DNA of 64,000 nt from Capra hircus. Its lineage: Eukaryota; Chordata; Mammalia; Artiodactyla; Bovidae. The stretch's first letter is position 1. Each line of letters begins with the position of its first letter. The stretch lies in NCBI RefSeq assembly GCF_001704415.2, contig NC_030810.1:100080315-100144314 (forward strand). Direction: 5' to 3'. This document shows, one piece after another, positions 53,501 to 63,952 of this stretch. A program made the translations under genes and the position numbers. The notes under the pieces were generated by a model. The model had not been told where the DNA came from. It did no database searches and saw nothing but the letters and a program-made list of their open reading frames with translations.

Positions 53501-56500
53501 TGTGAAATGCTGGGCTGAATGAAGCACAAGTTGGAATCAAGATTGCTGGGAGAAATATCAACAACCTCAGATATGCACATAATACTACCCTAATGGCAGA
53601 AAACAAACAGGAACTAGAGGGCCTCTTGATGAAGATGAAAGAGGAGAGTGAAAAGGCTGACTTAAAAGTCAACATTCAAAAAACTAACATCATGGCACCC
53701 AGTCCCATCACTTCATGGCAAATAGATGGGAAAAAATGAAACAGTGACAGATTTTTTTTCTTGGGCTCCAAAATCACTGCAGATGGTGACAGCAGCCATG
53801 AAATCAAAAGACATTTGCTCCTAGGAAGAAAAGCTACATCCAACCTAGACAGCATGGCATCACTTTATAGACAAAGGTCTGTCTAGTTAAAGCTATGGTT
53901 TTTCCAGTAGTCATGTATGGATGTGAGAGTTGGACCATAAAGAAGGCTGAGCACTGAAGACTTGATGCTTTCGAACTGTGGTGCTAGGGAAGATTCTTGA
54001 GAGTCCCTTGGACAGCAAGGAGATCAAACTAGTCAATCCTAAAGGAAATCAACCCTGAATATTCATTGGAAGGACTGATGCTAAGCTGAAGCTCCAATAC
54101 TTTGGCCACCTGAAATGAAGAGCCAACTCGTTGGAAAAGATACCAATGCTGGGAAAGACTGAAGGCATGAGGAGAAGGCGATGACAGAGGATGAGATGGT
54201 TGGATGGCATCAACAACTCAATGGACATGAATTTAGCAAACTCTGGGAGATGGTGAAGGACAGGAAGCCTTGGCATGCCACAATCCATGGGGTTGCAAAG
54301 AGTCAGACATGACTGTGCAACTGAACAACAACAATGCTGTGAATACTTTCATTATGTCCAGTTTCAATGTAGGTAGGAAAAACATAATGTCACTGAATGA
54401 AGAGGGGGAAAGAAATCCTCCAGCATACCACTGTTAGAGTGTGCCATTTGTTTCCTAACTTTGGATATGTTTTTTTTGCTGAGCTGTACAGCACGTGGGA
54501 TCTTAGCTACCTGACCAGGGATTGAACCTGTGCCCCTGCAGCAAAAGCATGGAGTAATAACCACCGGCCTGCCAGGGAATTCCCTGATATAATAGCTCAT
54601 ATATTTTATAGAATGCTTTTTATTCACCTTTGAACCTTGGAGAGTAACTTAAAAGACCTAAAATAAAATATAAACCTCTATTTGCATACATGGTAAGTTG
54701 CCTCAGTTGTGTCCTCCTCTGTGACTCTATGGACCACAGTCCACCAGGCTCCCCTGTTCATGGGATCCTCCAGGCAAGAATACTGGAGTGGGTTGCCACT
54801 TCCCACTCCAGGGGATCTTCCCGACCCAAACCCAAGGATGGAACTCGTGTTCTCTTGCGTCTCCTGCATTGGCAAATGGGTTCTTTACCACTAGTGTCAC
54901 CTGGGAAGCCCAAATCTCAGCTTAGTACAACTCAGATAAAAAACTAAAATAAAGTAGTGGTGTTTTTTCTTTAAAATATTGGATTCCCTTTATGTAAGAT
55001 ATGTATGTATATATACTTTAATGTATAATTATTTTTAATGTCTTATTAATAAGATAACCTACTCACAAGATAGAGCATGGGAACACTTTAGCATTCCTGG
55101 GAATTTCCTGGGAGTCTGGGAATAGAGGAGGGTAGTGTCACTATCCTGAGGAAGTCTGGAGGACAGTGTCACTTCTCAAAGCTCCTCTGCATTTCCCTCT
55201 CCACTGCACCTTCAGTGAAATTAACCATTCTTTCCTTTGTGTCTCTGTAGCCTATTCTGACTGCTATCATAGTGCTATATCACTGCTTGTTTACCTCAAA
55301 TTACTAAACTTTAAGCTAAGAGCATATTATATTTCCAGTACCTAGTAAAGTGACACATATTAATAGTATGTGCTTACTAAATGTTGGTCCAATAAATGAA
55401 GTATTCAAAGCAAAATAAACTCAACTACGGGGAAAATTACAAGGTTAGAATGAAATCAAATCTAAAGAGATGCCTTTACCATTTTATTCTGAAAAATTTT
55501 TCCACTTCTTGTTTTGCTTTCAGACACATCAAGCTCAGATGTTTTACTGACTAACTGTTCAACCTAGAAAAGAAAATAATTACATGAAACCACTAAAACA
55601 ATACAAGAGAAGCTTTTCATAATAATGGGGGTCAAAAACTCAATCACATAAAATTTAGGGTCTTGCTATTTTGAGTTAATGAAAGTCAATAATTTTGTGT
55701 TGATTCTTACTGTCATAGAAAGTACAAAGGTAAAGATACTGAAACTGACTCTGTACACTGTACATTGACCATTCACTGAATTGAGAAAGATTGAAATTAT
55801 CACTAGATACCACTCTTTCAGAAGATAAGAACTTCAGCCCACACCCACTGGAGAAGGGCTGTGCAGAAGAAGGTAGGCAATCATCAGCCCCATTATTTTC
55901 AGGTTGATTTTTTCTAAATGTTATTTCAGGATTTTACTATATATAGAAAACAAAATTAAACATGTTCTGCTCCAAGGCAACAAAAATGTATTATACACTC
56001 CATTTGCAAATACAAAGGTGGTTGATTTAAATTAATAATTGCTTAAGATACTATTTACCTCTGAAATTCTGAGATTCTTTGAACAGTATTTAGGTTTATT
56101 CCTAAACAAATCAAACAATAATGCACTCAAAACTTTTCAACATATAATTCCCAAATTTTGTTAGTAAGCATTCTTAATAACTAATTTTCATCTAAAATAC
56201 CTAGAATATAAGAAAACCTGAGAAATAATCAGATAAGCATATAAGAATCTGTCTTTTGAAAAAATTCAAGTTAAAAATGAGATAGAACTATGAAGTTTAT
56301 ACCTGAGAATGAGAAACTGAAAAATCTGGACTTCCTTTAGATTTCATTTCATCTTTCTCACAAACCAAACCTGCTTCTGTTAAGAAAATAAATAAAAGAG
56401 TTAAAATGGTATAAAATTGAATTGGAAACAAATTAATTTACATTTTCATTAACTTCTCACCTCTATGTACAGAACAGCCAGGGTTTTTTTCCAGCTCTTC

Positions 56501-59500
56501 CATTTTAGTTTCAGTGTCAAACTCATCCTACATAATGACATGAAGGAAAAAAATGGACACATTCCAAAAAGAAATTAAAGCAACTGGGTAGTATTTATTA
56601 ACGAGCTTGTTTTACATGAAGGTTAAATATAATATAACACTACAATGACCTCACGCTTTTTGCAAATAAAGTGGTCTTATACTTACTATAAGGCAGCTTA
56701 TTTATCCAAAGTATAAAATCCTACTTTTCTTTACTTTGCAAGATTGCTTTAAGGTAGACAGTAAAAATACATAACTTTCTGAAAAATGTATGATGATTCT
56801 AAGAACCCCAGATCTTACTATCGTTTGAGAGCACTGAATTAGACATGGTAACACAATAAGCTACAACTTCCGTAGCTCTGAAATTTTTGTATAGATACTA
56901 GTATAAACTCTGAACCCTCTTAGGGAGTTGGGAAAGGATAAGCACAGTTATGGTATGACATAAAAAGACATATAAAGTATGTCTACTTTATTATTCCCCT
57001 TGTGACATACGTCAAAGAGCTTTAAATATTTTAAAGAATGCTTCATAAATCCCAGCCATTTTTGTTTATAAAGCAAGACTGGCATTTAGGTTTTAGGAAG
57101 ACGATTCCTTCTTGACCGAACTGGTTGAAAATTGAGTTTTCTATTTGTAAGGATTTGGCTACAGAGCCTAAAACAGAATAGATAGTCCCTATCATAAGAA
57201 CTGTGATCATAATTTAGAATAAAATAAGAGAAAACCACAAAGGTGAGATTAAAGAACAAACAATAATGATGAAAGATTTTCTGGGAATGAGGCTGTAATT
57301 TAAAAAAAATCTTTTTTAAATAGTTCAATTCATCCATCCATTCAACCAATATTGAGAATACATTCTGACTCTAAATGCTAGGTACAGAAGAAATACAAAG
57401 CTGAATAAGACACTTTTCCTGACTTCCAGGAACTGCCAAGCTCCTTCAGGACACTGATTTTCAGGCCCTGAAGAAATTCAACCACAGGCTTACATGAGCA
57501 CTTAATAAGGGTGTTGAAGAAAAGATTTCAGCATTAGTCTGGGTGACTGGAGTCATTCAGTTGTTTTCTTTTTTTGAACCCAGACCAAGATAGTGAAAGT
57601 GCCAAGTCCTAACCACGGGACCACCAGGGGATTCCATGGTTTTCAAATTATGCTCCAGACAAGGGTTTTCTTAAGAGTCCACCATGAGGGTAGGTGAGAC
57701 GGTGAATGGCTGGGCCTCTAGGACCATTCCCTACTTCATTCACAATAGTTGCGCTTTTAAATTTCTGAGAATAATATTCTTTACACCCACGTGAAAAGTT
57801 TTAAAACCACAAGCCTAAACCTTCTTTATGGTACCTTTCAAACTTGAGTTTATGGTGATAATAAGTATTTATAGCTATTGAAGTACTCAGAATTCAATAA
57901 AACATTCATTACTACTGTACTTTGTAACTCCTTAAGTATACTTACACTTATGTAATGCTCCTGGTCATCTTCTAAATCATCTTTGTCCGTAAGAATTTTT
58001 TGAAGTGGTGTTTTTAATTGTTTTGGTGATAATATACCTGAACCAATGTTTTCCATTCGTTCCCTCTCAGTGGTCACTTTTACTTTGAAGGTGTGAAAAG
58101 GCGTTGGTACTTCTCCCACATTTAAGTACATAGGCTCCCCTTCAAATATCACTCCTTCACAATCACCATCCTTAAAACCAGGAGGCTGGTAATCTGGGGG
58201 TGTAACTGCAGAAAAGTAAGTATAAACTATGTTGTTCATGAAATTGAAGAAAATATATTAATTTTATTATAGAATATACTGCATATTAAAGAAGTTTTAA
58301 ATAGTATAGAAGGACATACAATAATAAGTAAAATGCAGTCTCCTACTATCTCCAAGTTCCTATTTTATTCCTTAAAGGTAAACTTTTTTCCTTACACTTG
58401 ACTAGCTATGTGACTTGAGGAAACTATTTGTCATTCTTGATTCAGTTTCCTCATCTGTCAAGAGGGGAAAATACTAGTACCGACCTCATAGGGTCACTGT
58501 GGTATTGAAGTCTATAAAATGATCAGAACAGAACTGACACAGAGGAAGTATTCACTAAATGTTAGTTATTATTGTTGATGCTTTGTGTTCTTCTAGAAAA
58601 TACTATGCATGTTATATATATATATATTCTTAAAAAACACAAATGAAGTCATAGTCTTCTGTACCTAGCTGCTTTTAACATCACTTTTAAATCTGGTTTA
58701 ATATTTTTTAGATAATAATTTATCAGCACATTCTTTTAAATAGCTTGCACAGCATTCTATTACATAGATACACTATAATTTACTTACTCAATCCTCCAAT
58801 AAAGAACATTCAATGTTAAATTTCCAGTTTGTTTCCATTTAACAAATGCAATAATGCATAAACATATAACCTTGCATATTTGTCTTTGTATATTCCCAAG
58901 ATACTTTTCTAGCTACAGAATTTCAGGATTAAAGAAAATTTAATATTTTAAATATTTTAAAGAGAATTTAAAATTTTTATATTGCCAAATAGTCCTCTTA
59001 AAATGTTATATGGCACATTAATGGTTACATTCCATCAAGAGTATACGAAAGGGCTTGCTTCCCCCTACATCCCTGCCAATAATGATTTTATAAGTTGTAT
59101 GATCTGGTAAGTCATTGCTTCATTTCTTTAGTTATGAATGAGGCTGAGCTTCAAATGGACATGTTCTTATCAATGGAGAAGTGTACTTTTTTTCAAATAC
59201 CAACATGAAATATAAATTTTATAATTAAAATATTATATATATATAAAAATTTAGGTGCCTAAAAATATTTGGGAGGGAAACCAACTGTTTCATTAATAAG
59301 AAAATATACAGGTACCAACTAAAACAGGATGATCTGGAAATAGTACCTTCATCGTAGTAAAAAAGTTTCATGGTCAAACAAACATCATTAGGTAAAGGTC
59401 CCAGATTTTGCATTAGAATATAAATCTTGCGAATGAGAAGAATACTTGCTTTCTTGGTGTCAGCAGATGACATATTAGGTTCACTGCTTTGGTTTTTACT

Positions 59501-62500
59501 AGAAGAGAATCACAGTTTCTTTTATGACATCCATGGCTTCTAATAACATAACTTCATGTTTTACTACTTAAGATTCTTATTCTTATTAATGTATCAAGTT
59601 GTTAAAAGCTACAATTTCATATGTTTAATACCACTATTATAAAAAATTTAATATCATTGTTAATATTATAATTCTAAACTAATTTACATATGTTAATACA
59701 CATTTTATGTAAGACATTTTTAAAGGACACAAATGATGAATTTTATTGTATTCCTAATCACATAAGCATACAATAGATTTCCTACTCTTTGGCTCTATTT
59801 CACAATTAAAATATATACAATTATTTGTAGAATTCTGGCTTGCAGCCACTCCAAAGATATTCTGTATCTTTGATAGTACATTAGGGATGTTCGAGAATTT
59901 CAGAATTATTTCTAAAGTTTAGCTGTACAGTATTATTATGAATAAGTGGTAATCTGCAATATGAAGAGAGAACTATAGAATAATAATTACCTTGTGAAGT
60001 CCATGACTGGTCCATTACTGGTGTACTTGAATTTAAACTGGTAACATTCTGAAATTGTCTAAAATAGAAAATATCATAGTTACGAATCTGATATATAATA
60101 CTGGTGGCTATCACGATGGTGTGATCACTCACCTAGAGCCAGACATCCTGGAATGTGAAGTCAAGTGGGCCTTAGGAAGTATCACTACAAACAAAGCTAG
60201 TGGAGGTCATGGAATTCCAGTTGAGCTATTTCAAATCCTGAAAGATGATGCTGTGAAAGTGCTACACTCAATATGCCAACAAATTTGGAAAACTCAGCAG
60301 TGGCCACAGGACTCGAAAAGGGCAGTCTTCATTCCAATCCCAAAGAAAGGCAATGCCAAAGAATGCTCAAACTGCCACACAATTGCACTCATCTCACACA
60401 CTAGTAAAGTAATGCTCAAAATTCTCCCAACCAGGCTTCAGCAATACATGAACCATGAACTTCCAGATGTTCAAGCTGGTTTTAGAAAAGGCAGAGGAAC
60501 CAGAGATCAAATTGCCAACATCTGCTGGATCATTGAAACAGCTAGAGAGTTCCAGAAAAACATCTATTTCTGCTTTATTGACTATGCCAAAGCCTTTGAC
60601 TGTGTGGATCACAATAAACTGTGGAAAATTCTGAGATGGGTCAGACCACCTGACCTGCCTCTTGAGAAACCTGAATGCAGGTCAGGAAGCAAGTTAGAAC
60701 TGGACATGGAACAACAGACTGGTTCCAAATAGAAACAGGAGTACATCAAGGCTGTTTATTGTCACCCTGCTTATTTAACTTATATGCAGAGTACATCATG
60801 AGAAATACTGGGCTGGAGGAAGCACAAGATGGAATCAAGATTTCTGGGAGAAACCTCAGATATGCAGATGACACCACCCTTATGGCAGAAAGTGAAGAAG
60901 AACTAAAGAGCCTCTAGATGAAAGTGAAAGAGGAGAGTGAAAAAGTTGGCTTAAAGCTCAACATTCAGAAAACTAAGATCATGGCATCTGGTCCCATCAC
61001 TTCATGGCAGATAGATGGGGAAACAGTGGAAACAGTGTCAGACTTTATTTTTCTGGGCTCCAAAATCACTGCAGATGGTGATTGCAGCCATGAAATTAAA
61101 AGACGCTTACTCCTTGGAATGAAAGTTATGATCAACTTAGACAGCATATTAAAAAGCAGAGACATTATTTTGTCAACAAAGGTCCGTCTAGTCAAGGCTA
61201 TGGTTTTTCCTGTGGTCACGTATGGATGTGAGAGTTGGATTATAAAGAAAACTGAGCACCAAAGAATTGATGCTTTTGAAGTGTGGTGTTGGAGAAGACT
61301 CTTCAGAGTCCCTTGGGCTGCAAGGAGATCCAACCAGTCCACCCTAAAGGAGATCAGTCCTGGGTGTTCATTGGAAGGACTGATGTTGAAGCTGAAACTC
61401 CAGTACTTTGGCCACCTGATGTGAAGAGCTGAGTCATTGGAAAAGACCCTGATGGTGGGAAAGATTGAAGGCAGGAGAAGGGGACGACAGAGGATAAGAT
61501 GGCTGGATGGCATCACCGACTCGATGGACATGGGTTTGGGTGGACTTCGGGAGTTGGTGATGGACAGGGAGGCCTGGCGTGCTGCAGTTCATGGGGTTGC
61601 AAAGAGTCAGACACGACTGAGTGACTGAACTGAACTGAACTGGTGGCTAAGTAGCTATGCATAGATTTTTTTATGTCTCACCATTTAATAATTCTTTCTG
61701 CATGATAATCCATATTCATCCATTGAAACTTTCCAATCCTAAATAGTCAATTCCAGGGCCTGGGATTTGGGACTTCAGTGCCGGTAAGATACTTATTCCC
61801 CACTCACTGCAATTCATGTTTTACATACCAGAGGGAAGGAACTCCTTAATAGGCAGGTAAGGGAGGCAGCAAATCTTTTCCACTAACAGAATGGTTAAGC
61901 ACAGGACTTAAATCCTTACTATATGGTAAGCACAAGCATTACTATAAACAAAGCTAGTGGAGGTGATGAAATTCCAGCTGAGCTATTTCAAATCATAAAA
62001 GATGCTGCTCCTAAAGTGCTGCTGCACTCAATATGCCAGCAAATTTGGAAAACTCAGCAGTAGCCACAGGCCTGGAAAAGATCAGTTTTCATTCCAATTC
62101 CAAAGAACAGCAATGCCAAAGAATGTTCAAACTTCTATACAGTTGCACTTATTTTACACGCTAGCAAGTAATGTTCAAAATCCTTCAAGCTAGGCTTCAA
62201 CAATACATGTACTGAGAACTTCCAGATGTACAAGCTGGATTTAGAAAAGGCAGAAAAGAATTCAGAAAAGGCTCCAGGTGCGTGGACTCAAAAGTTGTGT
62301 AGCACTGGCCTAGTAGCTCCAGGGCATATAGGATCCTCCTAACCCAGGGATCAAACCTGTGTCCCTTGCATTGGCAGGCGGATTCCTAACCATTAGATCA
62401 GCAGGGAAGTATACCATTTTGTTTCTCTGGTTTTCCCTTTCACTTCTTATAACCCTTTCTTTAATTGTCAGATGAACAGGTAGATGTGATTGGATTAGGG

Positions 62501-63191
62501 TTTACAGTCAAAGATCAAGGATTAGTATCTTATTTCTCTAAAACTCAACTCCTTTTATAATTCTATAAAAAGAATACCGTTGAAAATAAGAACATTGTAA
62601 AAGATCAGAAGTCAGGAGATTTAGGTTATTTCTAATGGTTTGTATCTTTGTGGCCTTGAATCAGTCACACAAATCTCCCTTGTAGTTAAGGACGTTAATC
62701 TGTTTAAGGGTAACAATACACGCCTTGTCTTAACTCAGAAGTCTTTATGAAGTTCAAATGTGAAAATATATGTGAAAGTGCATTGACAAAAGTACAATTA
62801 AAGCATTAGAAACTATTATACTTTTATGTTACTTATAGATATTAGAGGCATTATGTTTCTTTACTAACTTAAACATACCTGAGGGTCTTCTGGATTGGTG
62901 TACACCTATTTAAAAACAATTTACAACTGAGTTACATAAGTTACATATAAGGAGAACTAAACTGGATATTTTTATTAAAATATTAAATGAATTCAGGAAA
63001 GCAAAATACAGAACAACCCACCCCCCCACAACAAAATTACTTTTTTCAAATGAACAGATCAGTGGTTTGTATCAAATGATATAATAAATAGATGGTTTCA
63101 GCATTATTTAATTAAGCAATGCTGAATTTAACAGTCTTTTATAAGGAACATACAATTTAAAAATACTTACAGCTAGAACAACCATCCTCAG
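50503..63191 (-). CDS. HORMAD1: HORMAD1 (meiotic HORMA-domain protein), 3' ten coding exons, 5' partial
   Basis: Exons at 63191-63171, 62905-62879, 60058-59991, 59498-59347, 58205-57946, 56527-56461, 56376-56303, 55563-55480, 51779-51711 and 50583-50503 join in frame to 300 residues plus stop. HORMAD1 is a germ-cell axis protein that binds unsynapsed meiotic chromosomes and supports double-strand-break formation and checkpoint signalling. From LRMVVLAVYTNPEDPQ to about VKVTTERERMENI is the second part of the HORMA fold. The tail is acidic and low-complexity (DKDDLEDDQEH), then basic, and ends ESVPKRRKFSEPKERI, the region of the nuclear signal and C-terminal closure motif known in this family. 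About 94 N-terminal residues should be encoded right of the window. Every junction has GT-AG and matching phase; no break was found. Confidence 0.96.
50832..51055 (+). mobile_element. Bov-tA SINE in a HORMAD1 intron
   Basis: A forward copy, ACTTCCCTGGTAGCTCAGTT to GGACATGAGTTAGCAAC, with a small duplication in the head (two TGCC...CAATG units at 50868-50898). Confidence 0.9.
51096..51127 (+). repeat. BovB/Bov-A terminal fragment
   Basis: AGAGTCGGACACGACTGAGC plus GACTGAACTGAA is the extreme 3' end of BovB, only about 30 bp long. Confidence 0.75.
51711..51779 (-). CDS. HORMAD1: HORMAD1 coding exon (tail)
   Basis: It encodes 23 residues, ANGNQQVKSKENRKRTQLES-GKT. Acceptor GTGGAG, donor ACA|GTAAGT. 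Basic tail segment. Confidence 0.93.
51860..52590 (-). repeat. Old L1 3' end (reverse) with SINE insertion
   Basis: CTTTACTGAGATATAATTCA, GTTGTGCAACCATCACAGCA and TTGGCTATTGTGAATAATGC are L1 landmarks in reverse. The SINE at 52012-52229 splits it. Confidence 0.8.
52012..52229 (+). mobile_element. Bov-tA SINE with 11-bp TSD
   Basis: GGCTTCCCAAGTGGTACTAG to GGACATGACTGAGC. ATCCTCTAAAA is duplicated at 52001-52011 and 52230-52240. Confidence 0.92.
53003..54330 (+). mobile_element. 5'-truncated BovB, decayed
   Basis: It starts at TGGCCAACGGACTGGAAAAC in the RT region. Frame 53056-53451 gives BovB RT text (GKGRGTRDQIANI, CFIDYTKAFDCVDHNKLQ), ending in a stop at codon 132. After more shifts it ends with CAGACATGACTGTGCAACTG. 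The RYADD motif region is mutated (the codon after GCA reads CAT), so the RT is dead. Confidence 0.93.
54470..54584 (-). mobile_element. CHR-type SINE (reverse)
   Basis: A T-run with GCACGTGGGATCTTAGCTAC on the left and CCTGCCAGGGAATTCCC on the right. Confidence 0.87.
54691..54912 (-). mobile_element. Bov-tA SINE
   Basis: Reverse copy, CTCAGTTGTGTCCTCCTCTG to CACTAGTGTCACCTGGGAAG, with a few extra bases (CCCAAACCCAAGG) in the head. Confidence 0.91.
55220..55405 (+). repeat. L2-like 3' end relic
   Basis: TTTAAGCTAAGAGCATATTA, TTCCAGTACCTAGTAAAGTG and CTTACTAAATGTTGGTCCAA resemble the L2 terminus. Confidence 0.6.
55480..55563 (-). CDS. HORMAD1: HORMAD1 coding exon (tail)
   Basis: 28 residues, VEQLVSKTSELDVSESKTRS through IFQNKM. 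Acceptor CTAG|GTTGAA, donor ATG|GTAAAG. Confidence 0.95.
55564..56302. other. HORMAD1 intron, single-copy
   Basis: No repeat or RNA gene is recognised. Confidence 0.5.
56303..56376 (-). CDS. HORMAD1: HORMAD1 coding exon (tail)
   Basis: 74 nt, completes Glu from the previous exon and reads AGLVCEKDEMKSKGSPDFSV-SHSQ. Acceptor TTAACAG, donor CAG|GTATAA. Confidence 0.94.
56461..56527 (-). CDS. HORMAD1: HORMAD1 coding exon (tail)
   Basis: 67 nt, reads DEFDTETKMEELEKNPGCSV-HR and ends phase 1. Acceptor ATGTAG, donor GAG|GTGAGA. The NPGCSVHR stretch differs from the human tail as recalled, in line with fast tail evolution. Confidence 0.93.
56528..57945. other. HORMAD1 intron, mostly single-copy
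   Basis: About 1.4 kb without a gene. A decayed CHR-type SINE in reverse (AAGTCCTAACCACGGGACCA at 57563-57636) is the only clear repeat. Confidence 0.55.
57563..57636 (-). repeat. CHR-type SINE fragment (reverse)
   Basis: A T-run with GAACCCAGACC, then GTGCCAAGTCCTAACCACGG and ACCACCAGGGGATTCC. Confidence 0.75.
57946..58205 (-). CDS. HORMAD1: HORMAD1 largest coding exon in the window
   Basis: 260 nt, completes Val and reads TPPDYQPPGFKDGDCEGVIF through GEPMYLNVGEV, the end of the HORMA domain (TTERERMENI), then the linker SPKQLKTPLQKIL and acidic DKDDLEDDQEHYIS. Acceptor CTGCAG, donor AGT|GTAAGT. Confidence 0.97.
58395..58575 (+). repeat. MIR SINE relic
   Basis: CTAGCTATGTGACTTGAGGA, CAGTTTCCTCATCTGTCAAG, ACCTCATAGGGTCACTGTGG and CACTAAATGTTAGTTATTAT give the complete MIR order. 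Confidence 0.88.
58585..59115 (-). repeat. Old L1M-type 3' region (reverse)
   Basis: ATTCTATTACATAGATACAC, TTCCAGTTTGTTTCCATTTA and ATATTGCCAAATAGTCCTCT match old L1 3' sequence in reverse. Confidence 0.68.
59347..59498 (-). CDS. HORMAD1: HORMAD1 coding exon (HORMA core)
   Basis: 152 nt, completes Ser and reads KNQSSEPNMSSADTKKASIL, then LIRKIYILMQNLGPLPNDVC and LTMKLFYYDE, a core HORMA segment. Acceptor TTCTAG, donor AAG|GTACTA. Confidence 0.97.
59991..60058 (-). CDS. HORMAD1: HORMAD1 coding exon (HORMA core), next to BovB
   Basis: 68 nt, reads TISECYQFKFKYTSNGPVMD-FT and ends phase 2. Acceptor TATTTTAG, donor AAG|GTAATT. Only about 50 bp of intron separates it from a BovB insertion on the acceptor side. 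Confidence 0.96.
60111..61638 (+). mobile_element. 5'-truncated BovB with 11-bp TSD, beside a HORMAD1 acceptor
   Basis: The left junction falls at TCACGATGGTGTGATCACTC inside BovB ORF2, upstream of the RT. ACTGGTGGCTA is duplicated at 60100-60110 and 61639-61649. RT text is well kept: GFRKGRGTRDQIANICW, CFIDYAKAFDCVDHNKLW, LRYADDTTLMAESEEE. Frameshifts near 60.64 and 60.70 kb and a stop at 60917 break it. It is antisense to HORMAD1. Confidence 0.95.
61650..61930. other. HORMAD1 intron, no assignable content
   Basis: A short single-copy stretch between two BovB pieces. Confidence 0.5.
61935..62262 (+). mobile_element. Internal BovB fragment
   Basis: ACAAAGCTAGTGGAGGTGAT to TACAAGCTGGATTTAGAAAA is part of the RT region only; it has neither the 5' nor the 3' end. 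It is more decayed than the BovB at 60.1-61.6 kb and is therefore a separate, probably older, copy. Confidence 0.9.
62285..62410 (-). repeat. tRNA-derived SINE relic (reverse)
   Basis: AACCCAGGGATCAAACCTGT and AACCATTAGATCAGCAGGGA match a reverse SINE head; the tail side is diverged. Confidence 0.75.
62411..62878. other. HORMAD1 intron, single-copy
   Basis: No gene or recent repeat recognised. Confidence 0.5.
62879..62905 (-). CDS. HORMAD1: HORMAD1 27-nt coding microexon
   Basis: Encodes VYTNPEDPQ in phase 0. Acceptor AAATAG|GTG, donor CAG|GTATGT. Continues directly from the 21-nt exon upstream. Confidence 0.94.
63171..63191 (-). CDS. HORMAD1: HORMAD1 21-nt coding microexon
   Basis: Encodes LRMVVLA in phase 0. 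Acceptor ATTTCAG|CTG, donor GCT|GTAAGT. This is the most upstream HORMAD1 exon visible; the earlier exons lie past 64000. Confidence 0.92.
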
Positions 63192-63736
63192 CTGAAATAT
63201 AACAAAGAACAAAAATCTTATTTTTATTCTATATTTTTGCATGATGGATCATAAGAATTATTTGTCCTATTTCAACATTTATTCCTAATGAAAATAATCT
63301 CAGAAAAAACAAACTTCATTTGTTGCAGGTAAAGCGGTATCTCAAATATCCTTCCCTATTCCCCCAAATATTTATTTCTAGTTATCTTATTGAAAGTTGA
63401 AATTTCTATCACTGACTTAAGCAAATGAGGCATTACTGCCAGTTAAAAGGAAAATACATATTGTGAAATAACTCATTACATCTTACCCAATATGAGAACT
63501 GGTTTTGAGAAAAACAGTTCAGGGCCCTGCTCACTGAGTAAAGGGAAGAGACTTTGGGGCCTAACAGAACAGAGAATCACAGGAAATCATTCACTCTAGT
63601 AATCTGCCAAAATCCAAGTCACCCTTAATTTGGATCTTTTCCTTATACTCCAGAACCAATCTATCAACAAATCCAATCAGTTCTGTCAGATACATCCTGA
63701 ACCTTTTCATTTTTTTTCCTTTGTCATCCTGGTCTA

Positions 63737-63952
63737 TATGTGTGTGTGCTCAGTTGCTTCAGCCCGTGTCTGACTCTGGGCAACCCTATGGACTGTAGCC
63801 TGCCTGGCTCCTCTGTCCATGAGATTCTCCAGACAAGAATACCAGAGTGGGTTGCTACGCCCTCCTCTGGGGAATCTTCCTGACCCAAGGATCAAACCTG
63901 GGTCTCCTGCATTGTGGGAGGATTCTTTACCACTGAGCCACCAGCAAAGCCC
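63737..63952 (-). mobile_element. Bov-tA SINE with 12-bp TSD
   Basis: Reverse copy from GCTCAGTTGCTTCAGCCCGT to CACTGAGCCACCAGCAAAGC. CATCCTGGTCTA is duplicated at 63725-63736 and 63953-63964. Confidence 0.94.
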
